A program made the position numbers and the translations under genes. This document shows positions 1 to 11,450 of a stretch of 64,000 nt of DNA, one piece after another. Origin of the DNA: Phytoseiulus persimilis (lineage: Eukaryota; Arthropoda; Arachnida; Mesostigmata; Phytoseiidae); NCBI GenBank assembly GCA_037576195.1, contig CM075101.1, forward strand, positions 32,178,001 through 32,242,000, read 5' to 3'. The notes beneath the pieces are model-generated. The model was not told the DNA's origin, made no database searches, and worked only from the letters and a program-made list of their open reading frames with translations. Position 1 is the first letter of the stretch, and each line of letters opens with the position of its first letter.

Positions 1-1317
1 CAACTGTGCGCCTGCGCGGCAATGCGCGAACCGAAAGCCGTTAACAACGGAAGCCCCGGTTCGATTCGAGATGCTTTCCACCACGATCTACACATGTATA
101 AGAGACCTGGGATTTCCTTGGAGAGAGAACGGGAGTATTTCCTCGGCCAACTCCCGCCGGGATCCAGTCCCGATCCAGCGTCCGTGAGATTCGAGAAGTG
201 GTCGTTTTTGTGGATCCCGAACGGAACTTCTATTGATCTCACTCTTCCAGAACTTTGACCGACGGAGAAGCTTGAGGGCGGAAAGAAGATGATCGGGAAG
301 GACTCGGGGAGCGCCCAATCCGCGGCTCGTCTGAAAAACGAAACTGAAACAAGGAAAGACCGAGGGAGAAGCGGCGAGCTGAGGTGATCCATCGAGGACT
401 TGGAATATTGAAGCGAGCGACGCCGATGGCTGGCCGGGCGCCGGATCGCCAGCGAGCCAGCCAATCAATTTCAGATCTCATACACCCAGAGGGAGGCCGC
501 GGTGCTGAAACCTTTTGCCTGAAAGCCTTTCATCTCAACCCGTTTCCCGTTCAGGCGGCCAGCGCGCCGGGTGCTTCCGTCGATGGCACGCAAGGGAGCG
601 AAAAGTGGTCAGCCGTCTCATTCCAAAAGTGAGACCGATTTTACTCGGGACCCATCATTCCTGGATCGCCGTCAGAGAAGCGAGGAATGCGATCACATGG
701 TTGCGGTTGGAGACGTATTCACCTATAATAATCTCTGCCTTTCCATCTTCCTATCGGCCAAGCTCCTCGAGAGATCGACTGGCATTCTGGAGAAAGACTC
801 ACTCGCTGCTACCGGTGGCGCTCTGTTTTGCGGAGAGGATCCGATGCCAGAGACGCGGGGATCGAATCCTCAGAGATTTTCTACTGAGAATTCAGCCGAG
901 GCAAATGCCGGGCGGATAGCTAGCTAATGAGGCCGTTTGTAGCAGAATGCAGGAATTCCTCTGGGTGTGTTTAGCACTCAGAGCTAGAGTCGAGTGCCTG
1001 TCTGCCTGCCGCCTATCTGCCGGTGGTATGGTCCCGGTACTGTCTATGCGAGCACTCGAGTTCGCGGAAGAATCCCAGTCTTTTCAATTTGCCTCTTTGA
1101 GAGAAAGCGGGAAGCCCAGTGCGGGCCCCTCGCTCGCAAAAGCCTGAGAGTGCAAACAGCAGTTTGTTCGCCGCCGTGATTATCAGTCGAGCAGTTAGTG
1201 AGTCCGTTTGTTGAAGCAATCATCGCGAGATCACGTGCCTGTCATGGAGCTCGAGGCAGTTTTCGTGGCAGCCGTCTGCTGGCGATCGAGAGTGATGCTA
1301 TAAGATCCATTAAGCCG

Positions 1318-1335
1318 CCGAGGTGTTTACCTCGG
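1318..1335 (+). other. Small perfect hairpin
   Basis: CCGAGGT, loop GTTT, ACCTCGG: a seven-base perfect stem. Isolated, with no motif nearby that explains it. Confidence 0.4.
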
Positions 1336-1365
1336 CCGTGTGTATCATTGCTGCCATCGTGAACA

Positions 1366-1390
1366 GATCATGATCAGCATGATCATGATC
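1366..1390 (+). other. Two copies of a 10-bp palindrome
   Basis: GATCATGATC, itself a perfect palindrome, occurs at 1366-1375 and 1381-1390, separated by agcat. A paired palindromic site could be a transcription-factor dimer target; no factor is named. Confidence 0.35.
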
Positions 1391-4300
1391 GCCGCGCCGT
1401 TATCACACCAGCCCGGACGGGGAGTGAACTGAGAGGGCTCGACCAATATCCATTCTAAAGGTCACCCGGTCAGGTTCCATCTCCTGATCTTGATTCCCGA
1501 GATATCAAAAGGCGAGGTGTCCTGTTTAGGCATCGATGCCATGCATATCTACTGATCACTTTTGAAGCTCATTCACATTTCGGTAGAACGGTGTTTTCAG
1601 ATCCATCCCAAACTTGTTCCGTGCATGGACGAACGATGAGGAAACAGCGCGCCGCGGCCATGGCAAACTCTGTTTGGCAACGCTGCTCGTCCCACGTGAC
1701 CCCACATCTGTGACAGTGAAATATTGCAACTCGCCGACGTGATAAATGCCGTTTCTTGCGAGCGATAAACAGATATTGAATTTTGACATCGTCCGTCCAT
1801 CCATCTATGGCCCCCTTCTTCACTCACTCGGACCGCTTGGACGCCGCCGCCACCGACGTTCAGCTGCGGTCTCCGTCGTTTTTCAATTCTTCCTGAGGTC
1901 TAAATCCGACATCTTCGACTTCAATCTCAACTGCTGTCAGCACAGATTGTGTTCTCCCGCTCTGCATACGGGTCGTGGCGAGGCAGAGGACGCCGCGCGA
2001 CAGAAAAACTGCCCCGAAGCCGGTGCGCTGGTGCATGCTTCGTGTACCACTGGTTTCAAGGAGGCGTCACCCAAACTTCTGCAATGAGCGGTTGGCGATC
2101 GCCGTCCGTTCGCGGGAGAGAGGGGAAAAATATTCTCAGAACCGAGAAAGTATAACATCAACAACAACAGCGAGAGGAAACAAGCTCGAACAGCTGCTCG
2201 GCGCGTGATGCGTCAACGCCGTTGTAATAGAGTGGAGCAGCCTGCCACTCCGATAGACAGCGATGCGCGGCAGGGGGCCCAGCACCAGGGAGCTGTGTTG
2301 AGGAGGGGTGTTAAGAGTGGGTCGACGCACGCGATCGCGGACGAATCTCTGCACGGACCGGACATGCGCTCGATTCGTTGAGCGTTCAGAATCGCCCCGG
2401 CACGGGTTTCTCTTCAGTGGCAATTTCATCACGAGCATCCAGAAGAATAATATTGGTCGCCCCGCCACGTGAGAATGCGGACAGCTTGCCACACAAGCTC
2501 CCTCCCTCATTTCGGGAATGCTCCATCCCGCGTCTACCTTCTTGCTCGCTACTACTATAATTCAGGATCAGAACCAGCGTCCGCGGTGAGAGTTGCTACT
2601 TGCTATAGCGGTAATGGTAGTTGAAGAACTATTTTCGCTCTTCTGTGATATACTCCCTCCCTCTATTTCCCTCTCTTTCGCCGTTCAGGGTTCAGTTCAA
2701 CAACTCCTCATAAACGTTCTCAAAGTTAATTATATGTGACCAGTCGGCCGCGCTGTGCGCGGTCGGACGGCGTTCCGTGGCATCGAAGCCTTTTTCACTC
2801 TCTTCACTGGGTCAGCATCATGGTTTTGAAAAGTATGGTTAGATTGGTCTCGTGATCACCCCTAGAGATTCGGAGAAGTATGTTCAGATTGGTCTCGGAA
2901 TCACCCCTCCGGAGTTGGAAAGTAATGGTCAGATTGGTCTCGGAATCACCCCTTCAGAGTTGGGAAGTAATGGTCAGACCGGTCTCGGAATCACCCCTCC
3001 AGAGTTGGAGAGTAATGGTCAGATTGGTCTCGGGATCACTCCTCCAGAGTTGGAAAGTAATGGCCAGATTGGTCCCGGAATCCCCCTCCAGGCTTGGGAA
3101 GTAATCCTCAGATTGGTCCCGGAATCACCCCTCTAGGCTTGGGAAGTAATGCTCAGATTGGTCCCGGAATCACCCCTCCAGACTTGGGAAGTAGAGCTCA
3201 GATTGGTCCCGGAATCACCCCTCCAGACTTGGGAAGTAGAGCTCAGATTGGTCCCGGAATCACCCCTCCAGGCTTGGGAAGTAATGCTCAGATTGGTCCC
3301 AGAATCACCCCTCCAAAGTTGGAAAGTAATGGCCAGATTGGTCCCAGAATCACCCCTCCAGAGTTGGAAAGTAATGCTCAGATTGGTCCCGGAATCACCC
3401 CGTCAGAGTTGGAAAGCAATGCTCAGATTGGTCCCAGAATCACCCCTCCAGAGTTGGAAAGTAATGGCCAGATTGGTCCCGGAATCACCCCTCCAGAGTT
3501 GGGAAGTAATGCTCAGATTGGTCCCGGAATCAGCCCTCCAGAGTTGGAAAGTAATGGCCAGACTGGTGCCGGAATCACCCCTCCAGGCTTGGGAAGTAAT
3601 GCTCAGATTGGTCCCGGAATCACCCCTCCATACTTGGGAAGTAGAGCTCAGATTGGTCCCGGAATCACCTCTCCAGACTTGGGAAGTAGAGCTCAGATTG
3701 GTCCCAGAATCACCCCTCCAGGCTTGGGAAGTAATGCTCAGATTGGTCCCAGAATCACCCCTCCAGAGTTGGAAAGTAATGGCCAGGTTGGTCCCAGAAT
3801 CACCCCTCCAGAGTTGGAAAGTAATGCTCAGATTGGTCCCGGAATCACCCCGTCAGAGTTGGAAAGTAATGCTCAGATTGGTCCCAGAATCACCCCTCCA
3901 GAGTTGGAAAGTAATGGCCAGATTGGTCCCGGAATCACCCCTCCAGACTTGGGAAGTAATGGTCAGATTGGTCCCGGAATCACCTCTCCAAACTTGGGAA
4001 GTAATGGTCAGATTGATCCCGGGATCACCCCTCCAGACTTGGGAAGTAGTGTTCAGATTGGTCCCAGAATCACCCCTCCAGAGTTGGGAAGTAATGGCCA
4101 GATTGGTCCCAGAATCACCCCTCCAGACTTGGGAAGTAGTGTTTAGATTGGTCCCGGAATCACCCCTCCAGAGTTGAGAAGTAATGCTCAGATTGGTACA
4201 GGAATCACCCCTCCAGAGTTGGAAAGTAATGGCCAGATTGGTCCCGGGATCACCTCTCCAAACTTGGGAAGTAATGGTCAGATTGGTCCCGGGATCACCC

Positions 4301-4519
4301 CTCCAGACGCGGGAAGTAGTGTTCAGATTGGTCCCGGAATCACCCCTCCAGACTCTGGAAGTAGTGTTTAGATTGGTCCCGGAATCACCCCTCCAGAGTT
4401 GAGAAGTAATGCTCAGATTGGTCCAGGAATCACCCCTCCAGAGTTGGAAAGTAATGGCCAGATCGGTCCCGGAATCACCTCTCCAAACTTGGGAAGTAAT
4501 GGTCAGATTGGTCCCAGAA

Positions 4520-6069
4520 TCACCCCTCCAGACTGGGGAAGTAGTGTTTAGATTGGTCCCGGAATCACCCCTCCAGGCTTGGGAAGTAGTGTTCAGACTG
4601 GTCCCGGAATCACCCCTCCGGAGTTGGGAAGTAATGCTCAGATTGGTCCCGGAATCACCCCTCCAGAGTTGGAAAGTAATGGTCGGATCGGTTCCGGAAT
4701 CACCCCTCCACGTTTTGAAAAGTATGGTCAGATTCGTTCTAGAATCACCCCTCCAGCTTTTGAAAAGTATAGTCGGACTCGTACCGGAATCACCTCTCCA
4801 GACTCGGGAGAGTATGTTCAGATTGGTCCCGGAATCACCTCCATATGTTCCAGAAAAAGTGCGGACAAACAGACAAACTGACAAACTTACAAACTGACAA
4901 ACTTGCAGACGAAGCCGATTATATATAGTGAGGATCAACCCTCCAGCTTTTGAAAAGTATAGTCGGACTCGTACCGGAATCACCTCTCCAGACTCGGGAG
5001 AGTATGTTCAGATTGGTCCCGGGATCACCTCCATATGTTCCAGAAAAAGTGCAGACAAACAGACAAACTGACAAACTTACAGATGAAGCCGATTATATAT
5101 AGTAAGGATCACCCCTCCAGCTTTTGAAAAGTATAGTCGGACTCGTACCGGAATCACCTCTCCAGACTCGGGAGAGTATGTTTAGATTGGTCCCGAGATC
5201 ACCCCTCCAACGTTGGAAAGTAATGGTCAGATTGGTCCCGGAATCACCCCTTCAGAGTTGAGAAGTAATGCTCAGATTGGTCGAGGAATCACCCCTCCAG
5301 ACTGGGGAAGTAGTGTTTAGATTGGTCCCGGAATCACCCCTCCAGGCTTGGGAAGTAGTGTTCAGACTGGTCCCGGAATCACCCCTCCGGAGTTGGGAAG
5401 TAATGCTCAGATTGGTCCCGGAATCACCCCTCCAGAGTTGGAAAGTAATGGTCGGATCGGTTCCGGAATCACCCCTCCACGTTTTGAAAAGTATGGTCAG
5501 ATTCGTTCTAGAATCACCCCTCCAGCTTTTGAAAAGTATAGTCGGACTCGTACCGGAATCACCTCTCCAGACTCGGGAGAGTATGTTCAGATTGGTCCCG
5601 GAATCACCTCCATATGTTCCAGAAAAAGTGCGGACAAACAGACAAACTGACAAACTTACAAACTGACAAACTTGCAGACGAAGCCGATTATATATAGTGA
5701 GGATCACCCCTCCAGCTTTTGAAAAGTATAGTCGGACTCGTACCGGAATCACCTCTCCAGACTCGGGAGAGTATGTTCAGATTGGTCCCGGGATCACCTC
5801 CATATGTTCCAGAAAAAGTGCGGACAAACAGACAAACTGACAAACTTACAGATGAAGCCGATTATATATAGTAAGGATCACCCCTCCAGCTTTTGAAAAG
5901 TATAGTCGGACTCGTACCGGAATCACCTCTCCAGACTCGGGAGAGTATGTTTAGATTGGTCCCGAGATCACCCCTCCAACGTTGGAAAGTAATGGTCAGA
6001 TTGGTCCCGGAATCACCCCTTCAGAGTTGAGAAGTAATGCTCAGATTGGTCGAGGAATCACCCCTCCAG
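4520..6069 (+). repeat. Near-identical 769-bp tandem duplication inside the minisatellite
   Basis: Sequence from about 4520 to 5288 recurs at about 5289 to 6057 with a constant offset of 769 bp and only a few single-base differences (for example ggatcaacc against ggatcaccc, and gcagacaaac against gcggacaaac). Each copy contains several 45-bp units plus two non-repeat cassettes. Identity is far higher than between neighbouring 45-bp units, so it is either a recent unequal-exchange event or an assembly duplication. Confidence 0.85.
4849..4930 (+). repeat. Non-satellite cassette with gacaaact 8-mers, copy 1
   Basis: A unique-looking block inside the array: ttccagaaaaagtgcggac, then several tandem copies of gacaaact/gacaaactg, then gcagacgaagccgattatat and atagtgagg. 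It recurs at about 5038-5108 (shorter form), 5618-5699, 5807-5877 (shorter form) and 6518-6572, where it forms the downstream edge of the array. The 8-bp subrepeat number differs between copies. A cassette that both interrupts and ends the array looks like part of a higher-order repeat unit or of an element that carries the satellite. Confidence 0.75.
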
Positions 6070-6517
6070 AGTTGGAAAGTAATGGCCAGATTGGTCCCGG
6101 AATCACCCCTCCAGGCTCGGGGAGTAATAGTCAGATTGGTCTCGGAATCACCCCTCCAGGCTCGGGAAGTAATGGTCAGATTGGTCTTGGAATCACCCCT
6201 CCAGACTTGGGAAGTAGTGTTCAGATTGCTCCCGGAATCACCCCTCCAGAGTTGGAAAGTAATGGCCAGATTGGTCCCGGAATCACCCCTCCAGGCTTGG
6301 GAAGTAGTGTTCAGACTGGTCCCGAAATCACCCCTCCAGAGTTGGAAAGTAATGGTCAGATCGATTCCGGAATCACCCCTCCACGTTTTGAAAAGTATGG
6401 TCAGATTCGTTCTAGAATCACCCCTCCAGCTCTTGAAAAGTATAGTCGGACTCGTACCGGAATCAACTATCCAGACTCGGGAGAGTATGTTCAGATTGGT
6501 CTCGGAATCACCCACAT

Positions 6518-6572
6518 ATGTTCCAGGAAAAGTGCGGACAAACTTACAGACGAAGCCGATTATATATAGTGA
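6518..6572 (+). repeat. Terminal copy of the array cassette
   Basis: The last array member keeps the gaaaagtgcggacaaac start and the gaagccgattatatatagtg end but has lost most of the gacaaact subrepeats. After it the sequence becomes unique (gagggaaggatagataggcg), so this marks the right boundary of the satellite block. Confidence 0.65.
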
Positions 6573-9500
6573 GGGAAGGATAGATAGGCGTAAGTTTTCT
6601 CTATCCAAGTCTCCTGCTGTTCCAGGAAATGGGGTTTGCATAACCTGACATCCAGGAGATTGGAAGTGCTGCACGACATCGGATGAAAAATCCGATGATC
6701 ATTCTGATGTTTCGCAGCTTTGTATCCGAGATTAGTTCACTCAGAAACCGCTAGAGCTTGGACGACGTTCGTGGGGGCATACTTCGAAAGCAACATAATC
6801 GTTCCAAAGTTTCTCCGACGGCTCGAGAGCCAGGTTTTGTGAACATCATTTGAAGCCTAGATCATGACTGGCGAACTTTTCTTTGGAGCTTGTTTCTTCA
6901 ACATAAAAACACTCAATCGCTCACGAGCATGTTCGACTTGCAGCAGTTTGCACGAAACTTGCAATGATGGAGGCAGAAATAGGCCTGAGTCCTGCTAGCT
7001 GACTGGCCATTTGATTTATATTCCCAAGCACACGGGGTGCATCAGCTTGGAGTGACGCTACTAGGGGCTTAGCACAATGAGGCGAACATCATCCGAGCCC
7101 TGGGAGACCGAGCTTTGTTGCCATTTGACACCCACCCAACCATCAGCGCATCCGACCTACCGACTGAACAACTTCTCTGCTCAGCGGATCGAACGACCGC
7201 GCAACTAACGTGTTCACGGTCGACTTGAGCTCGACGTCGTAAAGAACACCGTCAATAGGCTGCCCTCCCTAGAGTGACGATTCCTGCTGCTTTCTTTCTC
7301 CGCATTCATTTTTTATGCGACACATGGTCTCTTCCGGAAATCAGACCGGATGTTGAACGAGCGCTAACATATATTTGTCTCAGAACGACTCTCCTTGACG
7401 TTTCCGGAAATTTTCTTCGATGAGTTTGAAAGGAGAAAATGCTCGGGGAGGTTGACAGATGCTCCTTCTGACGTGAAAACAGGTTTCTGTCTTCGTGTTC
7501 CCCGATCTGACAGACCTCGGCGCCGAATCAGCGAGCGCCAACACGAAATGAACCTCAGAGCGGTCGCTAGGAAAGACTGTAGTGCCCTGACAACGAGATC
7601 CTCCGAAAATCTGTGGAGATACGTGCTATCTAGGGATGATCCGAATACAGCGATTTTCTCTTTTGCGGACCGGTCGATGTTCGTACTCTCCATAGAAGTC
7701 CACATTAGCCTGACCGAAGTGGAGGCGGCGCCTGAGGCGGAATGACGGGAACACTTTTGATGACAGGCCATTACCAGCACCACACAACCACCAAGGGCGA
7801 TGGCGGGAAACGAGGAAACCAAGAAGCTAAATAAGTTGTTACCGGCAGAACGTTTTTTTCTCCCTCCAGAAAGAGGAAATGCTGGACCGGTTACGTGACG
7901 TTGCTGGCATTCGAAACACAAGTGCTCCGGCTAGAGGGCACGAGAGAGGTAGAAAGGATGGCAGATGCCAGCGACTGCTGTGACTCCTTTCTGAACTTGA
8001 TCAGGGGACATCTGAGACAGAGGAGAGATAATGTTCCTGGACGATCCAGGAATCTTCCAGAGAGTCATATGTGCTCTCTATAAATTAGGAGGTCCTACGG
8101 GTAAAGGATAACCGAGAGAGTTATCGCCAGCGGGAATGAGGAGGGGAGATCGGAACGGAGCTTCCGATAGAGAGGAAAGAATTGAAAACTAGGATCTCGG
8201 ATCAGAAACGCAGGAAGTCATATGGGGACGGCAGAGGCACCATCTGACCCCTGAAGGCGTGTCGGCCGTCGATTGAACACGAAATATTCAACTCTCTACC
8301 GCTAGCCATCCAGTGAGCCCCTCACCCAACCAGTCATCCTCGCACCGACAAACTGTCTCTAACACTCGCGCGTTCGTCCGCTCTTCCACAGGACAAGCTA
8401 ATTTCGTTTCTCCTCTCTGTCGTCATCGCCGTGGCATCCTTTTGTCGTCCTCTGTCGAGAGCGGTGACAACCATGGTGGTGGTGTCGGCCTCGACGGCGA
8501 CGACAACAACAACAACATCTGGGCAGACGACAGCCGCTTGATGTCAACTTAACCGGAGCCATCGAAACAGGCGAACACAAAACATTTGGGCTGCGTGACA
8601 TCGGGGCGAGCACCCTCGGCATGTAGAGGAAAGGAAACGTGGATTTCTCGCCCATTTCGTTCATGCGCTCGTCCAGCCGTCTGCTCATGCCTTCGTGCGT
8701 CGCTGTTCCACAGTCAGTTTTGATTGCGCAATAGTTTCAAGCGGTCGAAGCCGAGGTGGGAACCCCTCCAATTACTGCTCGAAGTCTGGAAGCTAGATCG
8801 CGCAAATGAAGATCCATCCATCTGGACCGTCATGCAGCCCATGTTTCCAATTCCTCTAATTCAGGCTCTGACCCCGGAAAAACTTTCCGATGAGCTATAA
8901 TCATCACCGGGACAAAAATCAGCCGAGCAGGGGTCGCGGTGAGGTGAGGTCACTCTCAGCTCCCGAGCGACGAGGTCACGTTTGGTCTGCATAACTAGCC
9001 ATCGGAACGCGGTCGCTCATTGCAATCGAGTCCACATGCACGGAAAGAAACTCGTCTCGATAAGAGCTGAACCTCGAGTTGGGTAGACATACTGTTAAAT
9101 ATCTCCTCAATGGGGAACTGTAGCTGCTGGGTTATAGCGGTTCACAAAACTTTCGGCAGAAAGCTGTGGGATGGAGTAAGGTCACTCCCCGAACAGAAAC
9201 GCTGAGTTCGTGGCTCGCAAAGTGGAATTCCTCGATTGAGGAATCGAAACATTGGGATCCTGGTTCGTTAGCGTGATGAAAACCTACTGGTGTTGGAAAT
9301 CGAACGCTGAAAAGTAAGTGCAAGCCTAGGAATTGACTCGCCGTGGGAGTATCGATGGAACATTCAACGCGCCTCTTCCGAGGCAGTATAGGCATTGCCA
9401 GAACGGTTGGAAGTTGGACGGGGCGAATCTGCGGATGTCCTCTCGTAATCGAAGACGGGTACTGAGCTGAGGACGTGAAACTCGCGCGCTCTCTATCGAT

Positions 9501-10695
9501 CATCGGGGAGTGTGATCAGGCGCCGCTTGTAACGGGAGACGTCGTTACCACGATAATAACGATTCCCACGGTTATGTTACCGGTTTTTCTTCTGTGATCA
9601 CACGTTCCCGTCTTGATTGGAGCGTGATGGCGTATTCATTCGCTTGAGAAGTCGTGATCCTTGTCGTCGTCGGATAACCAGAGGATGTACGTAGATAGGA
9701 GTTGAGTACTTGAGATATGAAGATGGGATCAGCCAGCCGGTTGGTCGGTCAGTCAGTGACTCACAATCAGTGGCTACTTGCCGCTCCGCATCGTGCTCAA
9801 AACTGAGGGTGAGGTGTCCTGTCGCCGTTTCTAACAGCCACCCAATGAGGCTGTTCTGAGCCATTGTTCTCTCCGTCGCGACCACATTGTATGTAGCACA
9901 GGCAAGGAGTGCCAGCAGCCAACGATCTCGAGCTCTGGGGTCTTCGAGAACCCTGAGCCGTGAATGCCTCTTGAAACGAGATTCGTCACTTTGAACCTTT
10001 TTTTTTTCTTGTGGGGACCAGGAAGAAAAATGCGTGATGCAGACCGAGCCACAGTCCTGCTCGGTACTGTGGGAGTTGCATACCCACTAAAAACCTGGTG
10101 TCTTCCCAACCTTCACTTTTCAGGTGAAGGTCCGCCACCCATGACCGGAACCGCGGTATCACTTCGTTAGACTTTGCACCTAGCGAGCACTTTTCCGCGA
10201 TCGAGGTTCAACCGACGTTTGGCGGCGGTGGCTGATGATTTTGCAATGCGTTTCGTGAGAGAGATCCACCGGATTCTGAATTGCGTCAGCCATCGAAGAT
10301 GGATCCGAGCAACTGAAAACTTTGAAATATCGCATAGTGTAGTGCTCCCACCTCAACCAGTCCGTTCTCGCTCAACCCCAGTTCCGGGCACTTCAGGTAG
10401 TGATATATTACGGCATGACGCTCTTCAGCCGAGTGATTGCAGCCTTGACAAGATCGAGCGAGTACCCACGAGTCGAATCGAATTCACAATAACGCTTGGA
10501 GAAACCGTGCTTGCAGCTCACAGATGAAACCGAATCTAATCTTATTGGATCGTTTTCACGTCGTCGACTTGCGTGCTTGGTTCACGAGGAGCATCGCATT
10601 ATTTTCCGAATCGAAAGACAATCATCATCGGCTGATCGTCCGTGTTGTAAAAAACTGACAGACGCTGAATAGCCTTGACGAACGTGAGCGGGTTG
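6573..10695. other. No gene recognised
   Basis: A gap between the satellite and the candidate transposon. The longest frame (7364-7921, minus, 185 codons) has no recognisable family and reads like random translation. A triplet tract lies at 8465. A TATAAAT near 8070 is not followed by a convincing start. Confidence 0.5.
8465..8520 (+). repeat. Short GGT/GAC/AAC triplet tract
   Basis: Runs of ggt, then gac, then aac triplets (tggtggtggtg, then gacgacaacaacaacaac). A small microsatellite-like patch in otherwise featureless sequence. Confidence 0.5.
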
Positions 10696-11450
10696 TTCAT
10701 GACTGGAGACGCCACATGACCGGACTTTTTTTTTCATTGAAACCGGACATGGTCCGGACAGGACATCGATGCCGAAACCGGACATCAAACCGGACATTTC
10801 CAAATCCCGCAATATATGTGACTGGAAGAGGCTCAAGCCTCGATATGTTTCCCTCATTCCATGCAGCATTGATGAGTCTCAAGTACTAGGATGAGCAGTC
10901 AGAGTGAACTTCAGTATCTCTTCAAGCTTATCCAACATCTGTTCCTTTGGGCACAGGGTTCTTCAACCGAGATCTCTTCCGAATCCGAGTATCTGAAGGG
11001 CCTCCGCTCGGAGTATTTCCCGACATACTGTCATTCGGACATGGAGGAGCGTATTTTTCAGTTTTTTGTTCCGCTTTTGTGTAGGAAACTCACGCTCCGA
11101 GTCCGCCAAATGTGGGATGCTCGCTCTGCTCGCTCGGTGGTTGGCGCGGGCTACTTTCTCATCGGTTTAAATCCGCCAGCCGACGGTTCAACCGTCCGAG
11201 GCCGTGATGCGCTCCCACACGGTAGATGCTCCATGCAGGTTAGAGCCGGACATTTGCTCCCGGAGGGGGTTGGAATCGAACTGGGTTTCCTTCGAGCTCT
11301 TCACAATTAGAATTCTCTTCTTGGTTCCCGAACTTTGGACATTTTCTCCCAAAATCCCAGAATCCGGACATTCCACCCTGAAATCGCGGAAACCGGACAA
11401 ACCGGACGGACAAGGTCATGTCCGGTCATATGGCGTCTATATTCATGACT
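10696..11450. mobile_element. Candidate non-autonomous TIR DNA transposon
   Basis: The direct repeat ttcatgact (9 bp) lies at 10696-10704 and 11442-11450. Just inside are imperfect inverted ends: 10705-10725 reads ggagacgccacatgaccgga plus c, and the reverse complement of 11420-11441 reads tatagacgccatatgaccgg plus ac, sharing gacgcca-atgaccggac. Both subterminal regions are dense in CCGGAC(A) motifs (10720-10800 and 11365-11425). The interior of about 737 bp carries one 139-codon frame (10891-11310) with no recognisable transposase. A 9-bp duplication is typical of Mutator-like elements and 8 bp of hAT; the superfamily is not assignable here. Part of the flanking repeat (tcatga) is itself palindromic, which weakens the case slightly. 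Confidence 0.55.
10891..11310 (+). CDS. Unidentified ORF inside the candidate TIR element
   Basis: A 139-codon ATG-to-stop frame starting MSSQSELQYLFKLIQHLFLW. The first 75 residues look protein-like; the rest resembles random translation. No DDE/D transposase signature or zinc finger is visible. It may be a relic of a transposase gene or chance. Its only support is its position centred between inverted ends at 10705 and 11441. Confidence 0.12.
   Translation: MSSQSELQYLFKLIQHLFLWAQGSSTEISSESEYLKGLRSEYFPTYCHSDMEERIFQFFVPLLCRKLTLRVRQMWDARSARSVVGAGYFLIGLNPPADGSTVRGRDALPHGRCSMQVRAGHLLPEGVGIELGFLRALHN

Larger units (their letters stand above)
1..2821. other. No gene recognised
   Basis: Open frames reach 134 codons but none shows a domain, signal peptide or splice-consistent exon. 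It holds the small hairpin at 1318, the palindrome pair at 1366, and a CCGCGC-tgt-GCGCGG inverted repeat near 2752 shortly before the minisatellite. Confidence 0.5.
2822..6572. repeat. 45-bp minisatellite array
   Basis: A tandem array with period 45 bp, roughly 75 degenerate units. Each unit carries the core cagattggtcccggaatc followed by acccctccagagttgggaag and a variable agtaatgct-type end. Because 45 is divisible by three and units rarely contain stops, both plus frames and a minus frame stay open for hundreds of codons; the plus frame gives a 15-residue repeat of the type QIGPGITPPELGSNA. In-array TAG codons (for example near 4144, 4370 and 4549) break the plus frames, and no start context, splice structure or signal is seen, so it is best read as non-coding satellite DNA. 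The array is interrupted by a non-repeat cassette and holds a large internal duplication. Confidence 0.95.

Noticed and set aside
50-75. tRNA B-box-like ggttcgattc
   Set aside because: No complementary T-stem, acceptor stem or A box. Similar matches near 11275, 20740, 21118 and 59565 failed the same test.
3094-4146. 350-codon plus-strand ORF of 15-residue repeats, resembling a structural repeat protein
   Set aside because: It is a reading of the 45-bp satellite. Another plus frame and the minus strand are equally open, and there is no promoter, start context, signal peptide or splice structure.
3853-4983. 376-codon minus-strand ORF with WRGDSGTNL-type repeats
   Set aside because: Same satellite array read on the other strand; openness follows from a period divisible by three.
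2822-6572. CRISPR-like array
   Set aside because: Units are directly tandem with no unique spacers, and the context is eukaryotic.
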